From: Takashimella koratensis
Lineage: Eukaryota; Basidiomycota; Tremellomycetes; Trichosporonales; Tetragoniomycetaceae
Assembly (NCBI GenBank): GCA_003116875.1
Contig: BCKT01000005.1
Span: 310,001 to 374,000 of the forward strand
Length of the DNA stretch: 64,000 bases
Reading direction: 5' to 3'
The notes beneath the pieces were generated by a model. The model did no database searches. It was not told the origin of the DNA and saw only the letters and a program-made list of their open reading frames with translations. The position numbers and the translations under genes are program-made. This document shows positions 12,501 through 20,925 of the stretch, piece after piece (position 1 is the stretch's first letter; each line of letters begins with the position of its first letter).

Positions 12501-14595
12501 TTCTCAAGGACCTCACCGCCAAAGTCTTTGCTCGATCGGCCTCAAAGGGCGAAGCCGAGGGTGCTGAGGGAGTGGACGAAGATGACGTAGATGCAGCGGG
12601 AGCAGATAAGTCGCAGGTCGTTCCGCAAACACCAGGGGGTATGTCGAGATCGTCATCAATGAACTCGGTCAAAGCCTGCGGAGACGAGGCTGGCGCCTTC
12701 AACCTCGCTCAACTCGTGTTTGTCGTCGGACACGTTGCGATCAAGCACATTGTTTACCTCGAGTTGGTCGAGAGGGAGTTCAAGCGCCGTAAGGACGAGA
12801 ACGCCAAGTGTAAGTAAGGACCGATCATCGATGTCTTCGTTTGCTGTAGAGGGTCAGCGCTGATGAGGGTTGGATATACAGTGAAAGCAGCTGCCAAAGC
12901 TGCGGACAAGGACGGGAACGACCTCGATGCCGTCGCAGGTAACGCCGAAGACGATATTGGCGACTTGATCGCTGGTGTTCGAGAGAAGGAGATGTTATAC
13001 GGTGACCAATCGTTGCTTGCGGTTTACGGTCCACTTGTTGCTAGCATCTGCGCCAGCCCCAAACGATACCGCGTAAGTTCAGACAAGGTAGCAGAGAGGG
13101 AGACAGAAGCAGCTGACTCTGATACCTTGATTACTTTGATCGTCGTCACAGTCGCCAATGCTTCGTCAGGCAGCGACACTGGCGCTCAGCAAATTGATGT
13201 GTGTCAGCGTACAGTTCTGTGAGGAACATTTGTTGCTCTTGTTCAAGATCTTCGAGACGAGTCGGGACCCCGTCGTCCGGAGCAATATCGTTATCGCGCT
13301 GGGTGATATTGCCGTTTGTTGGGGAAGCTTGATCGATGACGTGAGTGCAAGATCAGGTTCATGTGTGCTCTCGGGGTAGTGCTGACGGAATCCCAGAACT
13401 CTGAACGCCTGTACCAAGGTCTCGCCGACCCCGACCCGGTCGTCAAGAAGAATACACTCATGGTCCTGACCCACCTCATCTTGAACGGGATGATCAAAGT
13501 CAAGGGTCAACTTGGCGAAATGGCTAAATGCCTCGAAGATCCCGACGAACGAATCAGCGACCTTGCGAAACTATTCTTTACTGAACTCAGCACAAAGGAT
13601 AATGCGCTTTACAATAACTTGCAAGATGTTATCTCGCACTTGTCGATTGGAAGTCATGCGGTTGATGAAGAATCGTTTGAGAGGACGATGCGGTTCATCT
13701 TCACGTTTATCGAGAAGGTATGTGATCGGATCGTGAATTGGGTCGTCGATGAGATAGGAGCTGACGAGTGGGAATGAATAGGAGAAGCAAGCAGAATCTA
13801 TCGTGGAGAAACTGTGTCAACGGTTCAGGTTGGCAACCGAGGAGAGGCAATGGCGAGATATCTCGTTCTGCTTGTCGCTCTTGCCATTCAAGTCCGAGCG
13901 CTCGGTCAAGAAACTCATCGAGGGGTGAGTCATGATCTCAGTGCTTCCAAGAAAGAGAAGATGCGGGTGCTGATATCGCGTGTGTGTGAAATAGTTTGCC
14001 GTTCTACCAGGACAAGTTGCACGAGGAGACCGTGTTCCGCCGGTTCACTGAGATCCTGGCAAAGGTGGGTTGAACTTCCGCCATCTCTACATCTGGTTTC
14101 GTCTGAAACAATGGGTCACGAGAAAATTAACTAATGTCATTTTCAGGCGCGGTTGAATAAGAGCGCCGGCAAGCCAGAGACTGAGTTGAAAGAGTTTGAA
14201 GCGGTGAGTTTTGTTTTCTGAGGATGAGATTGAAGACTGGAAAGTGAAGAGTAGTTGTGCTGATATCTGTGTGTCTACGCTAGATCCTTACCGAGCACCA
14301 AGCCAAGGGTCTTGAGGAGCAAGCGCTCGAAGCGGATGTGGCGAAGAAGACCAAGGCTGCGAAACGGAGAGCTGCGAAGCGGACGGTTCAGACTAAGGAG
14401 AAGGCGTCAAAGGCTGCCGCGGGCAGGCGAGGTGGTGAGTGACAAACTAGGCTCTGCCTGTCTCTTCTTCAAAGCTGTGTCTCTGAGCTTGAAGTAGATG
14501 TGGTGGTTCAGAAGAGAAGCGGGAAACTGACGCGTACTCTAGGTCGACGGAAAGTTGTCGAGAGCGACGAAGAGGAAGAAGAGGACGATGAGTAG
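9584..14595 (+). CDS. YCS4: Condensin complex subunit 1 (Ycs4/Cnd1/NCAPD2)
   Basis: Fifteen exons splice to 1350 residues, typical of the family (about 1150-1400). The first exon (9584-10597) and the third (10899-11762) are long; the 3' exons are short. HEAT repeats run through the chain. Diagnostic stretches are RMAVVEIIGILIRDI, FLDLNSYVRSKVLTTCIKL, SARRYAIQLLCKLLETHPF, VRSNIVIALGDIAVCW and the cnd1 block DPVVKKNTLMVLTHLILNG. A very acidic insert (11150-11270) precedes RKPRQSQIDIAAVE, and the C-terminus is basic then acidic, as in other Cnd1 proteins. The subunit binds the Smc2-Smc4 kleisin core and DNA and is needed for mitotic chromosome compaction. Confidence 0.95.
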
Positions 14596-15030
14596 ATTCA
14601 AGTTTGAAGTCTGCTTCGCTGGTGTTGTTGCACAGACAATTTGGACTAAGGCTTGCTCTTCTTCCCCCTATTCTCTATTCTCTCCGTTGGTAAAGGCATT
14701 TTTCATCTCTGGCTGTTGTAGACTATGCACATGAGTAAACCAAATCAAGTTTGAGCACATGGTGTGCGGAACGAGTACACATTACACTCTTGCATATACA
14801 TGCTTGGATTGATACTAGTACAAAGTGACGAAGACGCTCGTCTTTTGGATTGGTTGGTTGATTGGTACTCGGGTGCTTGGGGGTTGGTCGTTACTCTACA
14901 GTCGTGTCTCTCGTACAAAGTCGTTGGGGTCATGATACACCTCGCGATCAGCCTCTGCTTTTTTGTTTCGTGCCTCTTGTCTCATCCTTCCGGGCTCTTT
15001 GCCCTTTCCTTCCTCTTCCCGCTCACCTTT
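14596..15030. other. Convergent intergenic region, condensin / DUF2828 gene
   Basis: These 435 nt separate two converging stop codons. The sequence includes T-rich stretches that could serve as 3'-end signals. A long plus-strand frame that starts here and crosses the next gene is an antisense shadow of that gene. Confidence 0.6.
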
Positions 15031-17352
15031 TCACGCCACGACAACCCCCTTGAAGACGTCCTTGCTGACCATCTTCAGCGCCTCCTCGTTCGGAGTCTTC
15101 CCTTTCTTCTTTGGCCTCTCCGCCTCCTCCTTCTCCTTCTCACCCTCCTCCATCTCCTTCTCCCACTCCTTGTCCATCTCCTCCGCCATCTCCTCGTCCT
15201 CCTCCTCCGCCTGCTGCCCCAGGAAATACTTCATCAGTGCCCCGGACCAGCCAGAGACCAACGAAATTCCCGTCTCGTCCCCTCTCGCTGGCGCCGGCGC
15301 GGCATCCACCACGTCCTCCCCTCCGACCAAGTTCCAATACACCAGTTCAGGCATATCATAACCGGCCTCGACAAACTTGCGCTTGATCTTGGCGTGCTCC
15401 GACATGTGGTCAACGTCTTCCCCGCCAGCTTCGTCAAACTGCATATCAGAGAAGACGAAGAGCTTCTTGACCATCTTATCGCGCGCAAGGCCGTCTCGGA
15501 CCGCGATGGAGAGGATGAGGTCGAATACCTTCCAGAAGTTGGTCTCCATTCCCCAGTCGGCTTGGTGAAGCCGCCCCGCTCGCTCTTCGAGAGGAAGCGA
15601 AGGGTCGACAAACTGGTAGGACGGGTTGCTGGAGAAGGTGAAGAAGGCACCGCGCCAGGGGGCCTCGGACAGCTGACCCAGGAGCAAGGTGAGGGCGATG
15701 CAGACATCGATAGGTTGAGGCTGAGCCTTGTTCTTGTTGTATCCAAAGGACCCCATCGACCCCGACACATCGGCGATCGCGATACAGTTGGAAAACTGGC
15801 TCGACGACGACGACGCTACCGCATCCACCATCACGTCCCACTGAAGGTTGGCGACTCGAGCGAACGCTGGGTGCTTAGGGTTGACCACGTCCATCAACAT
15901 CTCGTGCGGGAACAAGCTGGCGCCCGAGATCGTCGACCGCCCCTCCGCCACCTTGGTCAGGTACGCGTCGTAGCCCTCCGGGTCGTGGACCATGAAGTTG
16001 GCGACGTTGCGCGCCATCGCTCGGGCCGGGACCTTGGTGTAGTCGATCTTCCAGGGGCCGTGGACCATGGCTACCTCGGGGACGCTGAGGGCCTTACGGA
16101 GGGGCGAGAGCACCTCCTTCTGCAGCCGCTGGCGAGCGCGTCCGACCTCGACGCTCGGGAACAGCTTGATCGCGAGTGCCGAAGCGAAGAACGTCTGCCG
16201 GTCGATCCCGTGCGCAGGGGTAGGCGCCCACTTGCCCGCGAACGACATCCCAAAGAGGTGGGGCGAGGCGTCACCCTTGTACCGCCCTCGCTCGGAGGAA
16301 GGGAGCTTGAGGAACGCCGCGTGCTTGGCGAGAAGGTCGAGGTCGGCGCGGAGGTAAGTGACGAAGATGTCGAGCACCTGGAGGTAGAGCGCGGTGAAGA
16401 CCTTGTCCACGACCAAAGCTCGCTCGAGGCGCGCCTGGAACAGGTCGTGCTTGGCCTTCGGGGTTCCAGCGCGGAGGATCTTCCAGTGGAAGCTGTCCTT
16501 GTCGTACCCCTGAGCTACCTTACCCAACCGCTTGAACCCGGACCGGTCCCGAAGGTGCTTCTCGCCGCCCTCGGACGCCTTCGCCTTGGCCTCGCGATCG
16601 GCTCCGAACACCTTGGCGAGCGAGGACGGCGCGCAGGTCTCTTCGACCGACCGGGTAAGGTTCTCGTACGACCCGTCGAGTTGGCCATCGAGGCGGTAGA
16701 CGAGGAGCTCGACGAGGTCGTCGAACGATCCGTGGGGGCGGGCCGGGTACTCGAGCTCCTCCTCCTCGTCGAGGTCCATGACACCGAGGTCGGCGTCGGC
16801 GGCAGCGGCCTTCTTGGCGGCTCCCTGGGCGTCGCGCTTCTTGCTCCTGGGTCGGGGGCAGAGGGGGTCGACGAGCAAGTGCAAGTTGGCGAGCATCACG
16901 TGCGGCGCCTTCTCGAGCAACCAGCCCATGGCCACCCGCCAGCACACCCGGTCGCCTTTGCCCTCGTGGATCGAACGCTGGTGGAGGATCGCCTTGACAG
17001 CCGCCTCGGCGTTCTCGATCCATGCGCGGTCGAGCATCCCCCGAAGTTCCGAAGGGTCGGCGGCGCCAACGTCGAAGCTGAACATGAGGTCGGTGATCGC
17101 CGAGCCGGTGGTGGAGAAGCCCGCGCCGCCCTTGTTGGTGACCGCGTCAGGGGTGTTCCAGAGCGCGGCCATAAAGTCGTTCGACCCGGAGCCGGAGGCG
17201 CCGGCGGGGTTAATGAGAGGAGGGGTAGGGGTAGGGATGGGGGTGCGGGGAGGAAGGAGGGAGGTGAGGGTGGGCTCGAGAGGGGAGGTGAAGAGGGCGG
17301 TGAAGGACTCGGGAAGAGCCCAGGTCTTGCCAGACTGCTTCGAGGTGGACAT
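15031..17352 (-). CDS. DUF2828 protein with von Willebrand A domain
   Basis: A single uninterrupted frame of 773 residues, the only long intronless gene among the conserved genes here. The N-terminal two thirds match the DUF2828 family, a TROVE-like helical-repeat region, with NDFMAALWNTPDAVTNKG near the start. A VWA-like domain follows, with the metal-binding MIDAS signature DVSGSMG around residue 527 and KKLFVFSDMQFDEA further on. The C-terminus is a charged, Glu/Lys-rich tail. Members occur in fungi, plants and bacteria. The likeness to Ro60-type proteins suggests RNA binding, but that is inference and no reaction is known. An exact TTTGCCACC motif lies 107 nt upstream of the start. Confidence 0.9.
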   Translation of the reverse strand: MSTSKQSGKTWALPESFTALFTSPLEPTLTSLLPPRTPIPTPTPPLINPAGASGSGSNDFMAALWNTPDAVTNKGGAGFSTTGSAITDLMFSFDVGAADPSELRGMLDRAWIENAEAAVKAILHQRSIHEGKGDRVCWRVAMGWLLEKAPHVMLANLHLLVDPLCPRPRSKKRDAQGAAKKAAAADADLGVMDLDEEEELEYPARPHGSFDDLVELLVYRLDGQLDGSYENLTRSVEETCAPSSLAKVFGADREAKAKASEGGEKHLRDRSGFKRLGKVAQGYDKDSFHWKILRAGTPKAKHDLFQARLERALVVDKVFTALYLQVLDIFVTYLRADLDLLAKHAAFLKLPSSERGRYKGDASPHLFGMSFAGKWAPTPAHGIDRQTFFASALAIKLFPSVEVGRARQRLQKEVLSPLRKALSVPEVAMVHGPWKIDYTKVPARAMARNVANFMVHDPEGYDAYLTKVAEGRSTISGASLFPHEMLMDVVNPKHPAFARVANLQWDVMVDAVASSSSSQFSNCIAIADVSGSMGSFGYNKNKAQPQPIDVCIALTLLLGQLSEAPWRGAFFTFSSNPSYQFVDPSLPLEERAGRLHQADWGMETNFWKVFDLILSIAVRDGLARDKMVKKLFVFSDMQFDEAGGEDVDHMSEHAKIKRKFVEAGYDMPELVYWNLVGGEDVVDAAPAPARGDETGISLVSGWSGALMKYFLGQQAEEEDEEMAEEMDKEWEKEMEEGEKEKEEAERPKKKGKTPNEEALKMVSKDVFKGVVVA

Positions 17353-17458
17353 CTTGTCAGGTGTCTTTTGGATAGATGGTGTTGTTGAGAGATGGGAAAG
17401 GTAGAGGAGGAAGAGGTGCCCCTTTTATGTCTGTGCGCAAGGAAGGTGAAGAGTTGGT

Positions 17459-17467
17459 TTTGCCACC
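17459..17467 (-). promoter_or_regulatory. PACE-like nonamer upstream of DUF2828 gene
   Basis: The plus strand reads TTTGCCACC, the exact complement of GGTGGCAAA, which in budding yeast is the Rpn4-bound proteasome-associated control element. Relative to the minus-strand DUF2828 gene it is in the forward sense, 107 nt before the ATG. A direct regulator in this fungus is not known. Confidence 0.4.
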
Positions 17468-18009
17468 CAATTTCGAATTTCGAACCACCCAACGAGCTCT
17501 TGCTTGTCCGACTCGAGAGCGCAGTGTGTAATCCCCAGAGCGGCATTTGCAAACGCGGGGCAAGTATCAAGCTCCGGCCGAGGGAGTGAGGGACGGCCGG
17601 GCGTCAAATCATGCACCGGCGGTCTGTGTCGTGCACCTCGTTGTAAAACTAGTTTACTACCGAACGGTCGACAGCGGCCCAATCATCATCACCGCCGGCT
17701 TGCGACTGCCACAAACCCCGGCTCAATGGACACAGGAAAGCGAACGATACACGGCGTCAGGGAAGTGCAAAGAGCTCGGCGGGTGCAGATTCGGCGCTCT
17801 TTTGCAAAAGATGCATTGGCAAATACACAGACCATCGACCGAGGCATTGGCAACGACGTGAACCAGAGAGGTTAAGCATGACCAAAAGAAGGGTAGGTAC
17901 GAATGGTGGATTGGCACTTTGGATACCGGTGCCGAGAACCGCCTCAGGGTCGGAACAGGGCGTCGGCATCTTCGAGTCGATCCGGCGGGGGAGAGTAGTG
18001 AATCTGAAA

Positions 18010-18018
18010 TTTGCCACC
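18010..18018 (-). promoter_or_regulatory. PACE-like nonamer, second copy
   Basis: An exact TTTGCCACC on the plus strand, about 300 nt before the first hairpin element and directly after a CTGAAA stretch. It is one of five exact copies in 2 kb. Confidence 0.35.
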
Positions 18019-18318
18019 CAACGAGGGATACCTCGCGACACCGAAACCGCCAATGTTCTTCGCCACCGCCCCCACGCCACTGAGAACGCTCTGGTACTTG
18101 TTGGTGGCGGGGAGCGTCATGTTACAACCCCGGACGGAGCTTGGGTCCATTGCTGCTCAAACAGTGAATAAGCACCCGGCTTCTTCGCCACTCCACCGAG
18201 TTATCTCCTGCACAGTCAAGACCACCTGTGACCACCTCGAGGCAAAACTCAACGTGCGGAGTATCCATCTCTGCCCTATGCATTCTTGAGCAGGACCACC
18301 TCCCCATGCAAAGGCAGG

Positions 18319-18372
18319 GGCCGCGTAGCATAACATTACCATTCAGCGTTTCTGTTCTGGAAACGCGCGGTC
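18319..18372 (+). ncRNA. Hairpin element copy 1 (putative small RNA)
   Basis: The arms are 18319-18325 (GGCCGCG) and 18366-18372 (CGCGGTC). The hairpin is 18347-18365, with CGTTTC pairing to GAAACG. The linker is the shortest of the set (21 nt). An upstream AT-rich box TATGCATT begins at 18277, and T5 lies at 18393-18397. Confidence 0.5.
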
Positions 18373-18553
18373 GATTCGTTCATCTGGTTCAGTTTTTGTC
18401 TGTCCTTTAGAAGTGAAGCAGACTGCACTCGACGTGAAGAAGTAGACGAATGGGTGAGAAGAGGAGCGAGAGGCTCAGAGGGGAGCGCTGGGTCACCCAT
18501 AGCTGCCCGGGAGGGTATATCAAGGGTGACAAAAATACATCGTATGAGTCAAC

Positions 18554-18623
18554 GGCCGCGTAGCATAATCGTAACAACTCGTCCATCGCCCGAAACGTCT
18601 CTGCATTGCAGAGGCGCGCGGTC
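18554..18623 (+). ncRNA. Hairpin element copy 2 (putative small RNA)
   Basis: The arms are 18554-18560 and 18617-18623. The hairpin at 18596-18616 has a 9-bp stem (CGTCTCTGC with GCAGAGGCG, one G-U) and a 3-nt loop. A TATATC box sits at 18516 and T7 at 18643-18649, the strongest terminator-like run of the set. Confidence 0.55.
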
Positions 18624-18785
18624 GACTCGTACTCTCCTCTTCTTTTTTTCTTTTTGCTCCTCTTCTTCCCTACATCCTCGCGACTAGGTCTGCTGCACCC
18701 CCCTGCCTTTCGGGTGGAAGGCGGAGGGGGAAGGGGGGCCGGTACTTAAACCCTTTTTTGGGAGACAGGATATAGGAGGGTCAGC

Positions 18786-18850
18786 GGCCGCGTAGCGTAT
18801 TCGTATCTTACTCAAACTCAATCGTCTCTTGGTGTAGGAGACGCGCGGTC
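18786..18850 (+). ncRNA. Hairpin element copy 3 (putative small RNA)
   Basis: The arms are 18786-18792 and 18844-18850. The hairpin at 18823-18843 pairs CGTCTCT with GGAGACG around a 7-nt loop. The A-box-like segment is TAGCGTATT. An upstream TACTTAAACCC box begins at 18743 and is shared with copy 4. TTTT lies at 18859 and T5 at 18887-18891. Confidence 0.55.
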
Positions 18851-19035
18851 GACTCTTCTTTTGTCATTCGTCTTTCCTTCGTTCCCTTTTTGCGTCTCGG
18901 TAGCTTCCAGGGGAGGATAGGGACGGCGCGCTACGGTGTGAGAGGAAGAGGAAGTCAGGGGGGGAAGAGGCGAGTGAGATTTTGAAATCGCAGAGGCGTT
19001 GGGAGTTTGTACTAGCTAAGCCAATGGTGGTTCGT

Positions 19036-19044
19036 TTTGCCACC
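19036..19044 (-). promoter_or_regulatory. PACE-like nonamer, third copy
   Basis: An exact TTTGCCACC on the plus strand, 172 nt before hairpin copy 4. A TTTTGAAATC stretch lies about 60 nt upstream; a similar stretch precedes the 19445 copy. Confidence 0.35.
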
Positions 19045-19207
19045 CGGGCTGCACACTCTGTCGAGGAGGTGTTAGAAGTTTGTATCGCCTCTCAACACCC
19101 TGACCTCGGTCGTCGATATGGCTGAGTTTGTACGACACTCCAGGGCCGAAGGGCCGAGGGAGCGGTACTTAAACCCACTTTTGGGGTAGAGGGTATAGAA
19201 GGACTAT

Positions 19208-19279
19208 GGCCGTGTAGCATAACAGCCTACATCAACAGACTTGTGAGCTCGCCCGGTCTCAGGGCTTGGGCGCGCGGTC
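19208..19279 (+). ncRNA. Hairpin element copy 4 (putative small RNA)
   Basis: The 5' arm is GGCCGTG (19208-19214), which still pairs with CGCGGTC (19273-19279) through a T-G wobble. The hairpin at 19250-19272 pairs CGCCC with GGGCG. The upstream box TACTTAAACCC begins at 19166, and T6 lies at 19307-19312. Confidence 0.5.
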
Positions 19280-19444
19280 GATTCTTCTTTTATTGTTCTT
19301 GTCTCCTTTTTTGCGCCTCGGATGGTACAGAGGAGGCAGGGACGGGGCTCAAGTAGCTGGGGAGGCGTGAGAGAGGGAGAGGGGACGAGAGAGGGAGGAG
19401 AGGAGGGGGCGAGGCAAGGGATTTGAAATGACCGAGAATCTGCA

Positions 19445-19473
19445 TTTGCCACCACCTCTGTCATTTTGCCACC
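19445..19473 (-). promoter_or_regulatory. Pair of PACE-like nonamers
   Basis: Exact TTTGCCACC copies lie at 19445-19453 and 19465-19473, 11 nt apart and in the same orientation. They precede hairpin copy 5 by about 320 nt. A TTTGAAAT stretch lies just upstream. Confidence 0.35.
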
Positions 19474-19791
19474 CGCTTTGCCTCGGTCCCTATCGAGTGG
19501 GGACTGAGGTCGTACTCGCCTCTCGACACTATAGGCTCTGCCGTTAAGACCTCTAACCCTTGGTGACTGAGCAATTCTTCATCCGTCTTGTAACGCAGTC
19601 GATAGCTCTAGGCAGACAGCATCCTCCTCCACTCGCTCTGATTGCGCGAGGAGGAGAAACCAAGCTCTTGCTATCCCCGCAAACCTCCTCGAAGCGCATG
19701 TACGGCGACAAACTGTCCCAAATCCAGCACCTCGTCATCCACGCTCGCGCGCGGTATGTAAAGGCATATCTACACAACACCCAAGTTAAAT

Positions 19792-19860
19792 GGCCGCGTA
19801 GCAAAAACCCACATCGCACAGCTTCGGCGGATCTCGTCAGACGTGAACTGGCGCGCGGTC
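19792..19860 (+). ncRNA. Hairpin element copy 5 (putative small RNA)
   Basis: The arms are 19792-19798 and 19854-19860. The hairpin at 19835-19853 pairs CGTCAG with CTGGCG, including a compensating G-U. The box after the 5' arm is TAGCAAAAA, and the 3' arm is followed by GGC rather than GAY. An upstream TATGTAAAGG begins at 19755, and T5 lies at 19887-19891. Confidence 0.45.
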
Positions 19861-20130
19861 GGCTTACCGTCGCACCATTTCTCTTCTTTTTGTCGCTTCC
19901 CTTACCTCACACTCCCCCTCTGGCTTCCGCTGCTTCCCTCTCGTCCTGGGCGCAGCTCTGGTGCTTGAACCCGAGTTGCCAGGCGTTGTTTTGGGTCAGG
20001 GCCGCACGGTGCACGGTGCAGCAAGGAGCAAGGCGATGATCGAGTCGGGATTGCCAATTCGCCACTCTCAGGAACAACACTGCAAGGCTATATCAAGGCT
20101 TTTTAGAGACCTATAGCAAAATGTTAGAGA

Positions 20131-20200
20131 GGCCGCGTAGCATAATCTTACAGCCTGTCACGCTCCACTCCGTTCCCACACTTAGAAGGAACGCGCGGTC
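20131..20200 (+). ncRNA. Hairpin element copy 6 (putative small RNA)
   Basis: The arms are 20131-20137 and 20194-20200. The hairpin at 20171-20193 pairs CGTTCC with GGAACG. The upstream box TATATCAAGG begins at 20089 and matches the box of copy 2. T5 lies at 20226-20230. Confidence 0.55.
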
Positions 20201-20424
20201 GATTTTCAATTGAAGAAGCTCTAGCTTTTTGATATCTTTTGTCCCAGCTGCGGCTGGGCTGCACCGGTCGCTGCTTGATCATGTACCATCTTCCCACAAC
20301 GGGCTGGTCATTGAATGGGGTGGTGGAGGAAAGAGTTGCTAAAGCCTGGTCCGTCCCCAATTTACTCAAGAGCGGAACAGTCGAAGTACAAGAAAGCACT
20401 TCTCCATTATGAACAAGCTGAAGA

Positions 20425-20499
20425 GGCCGCGTAGCATACTTTGCCGTCCGCTCTATTGAGCTTAAAATTCCGTCCAGGTGAGAGCCTGGACGCGCGGTC
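20425..20499 (+). ncRNA. Hairpin element copy 7 (putative small RNA)
   Basis: The arms are 20425-20431 and 20493-20499. The hairpin at 20471-20492 has an 8-bp perfect stem (CGTCCAGG with CCTGGACG) and a 6-nt loop. The linker is the longest (39 nt) and may hold a second small stem, GCTC-TATT-GAGC. An upstream TACAAGAAAG begins at 20387, and T5 lies at 20525-20529. Confidence 0.55.
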
Positions 20500-20530
20500 G
20501 ACTTTCTTCCAAAAGGCTTCTACCTTTTTG

Positions 20531-20925
20531 CTTCCGCCTGTGTCGACACATGTGTCGATCGGTCCGCAATCACCTTCCTCGCCACCCACCTTTTGCTGCA
20601 GTGTGTCCCTATTCACACCCTCCGCCACACTGACAATACAGGAGGGGTCCACCTTTCACTTTGTGAAGCCAGTGACGCCAATCAACTCAGCCGGAACGAG
20701 GTACGCCATAGCATGAGTCCAGGTCGGTGATAGCGGTCTGTGGGACGTCTGGTCGAAGTTGCGCTTCCTGGCGCCCGACGCAACAGTATGCTCTGGCTGG
20801 AACGGTGACAGTGCCACACTGTTCCGATCAGACCTATTTCTTCCGACATCTCCAGGCACACACATCTCAACTTCTCAACCGATCGTCATCTCTTCATCCC
20901 TCCCCCTCCTCCACTCCTCCACACC
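20531..20925. promoter_or_regulatory. COQ4 upstream region
   Basis: This segment runs from the last hairpin terminator to the COQ4 ATG. It ends in a CT-rich leader typical of fungal promoters in this window. A partial motif TCGCCACCC at about 20579 resembles the PACE-like nonamers. No gene was seen. Confidence 0.5.

Larger units (their letters stand above)
17353..18276. promoter_or_regulatory. DUF2828 promoter and gene-free sequence
   Basis: The DUF2828 promoter occupies the left end. The rest holds only short frames with no similarity or codon bias. Two exact TTTGCCACC nonamers (17459 and 18010) are the only notable signals. It leads into the hairpin array. Confidence 0.5.
18277..20530 (+). 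repeat. Array of seven structured hairpin elements
   Basis: Seven copies of one composite element lie on the same strand, with starts at 18319, 18554, 18786, 19208, 19792, 20131 and 20425. All share a 5' arm GGCCGCG (one GGCCGTG), a TAGCATAA-like box, a linker of 21-39 nt, a hairpin that begins and ends in CG, and a directly abutting 3' arm CGCGGTC followed by G and usually AY. The arms pair over 7 bp with one G-U. Hairpin stems differ in sequence in all copies but stay paired, which is covariation. Each copy has an AT-rich, TATA-like box 37-43 nt upstream and a T5-T7 run 20-36 nt downstream. No coding potential is visible. I infer a multicopy small-RNA family, possibly made by RNA polymerase III. 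Confidence 0.75.

Noticed and set aside
14764..17388. 874-codon plus-strand open frame
   Set aside because: It lies antisense to the DUF2828/VWA gene, which has clear motifs (DVSGSMG). The plus-strand translation is Leu/Arg/Val-rich shadow sequence.
18319..20499. Canonical tRNA genes or a tRNA cluster
   Set aside because: The elements lack a TTCRA T-loop, an anticodon arm and a consistent D-arm; only the outer stem and the A-box-like segment fit.
18319..20499. CRISPR array
   Set aside because: Copies are 230-580 bp apart with unequal spacing, the repeated parts are split and variable, and the host is a eukaryote.
18277..20530. Miniature inverted-repeat transposon copies
   Set aside because: The 7-nt arms are inverted repeats, but no target-site duplications flank them and the internal hairpins differ in sequence while keeping pairing, which mobility alone would not preserve.
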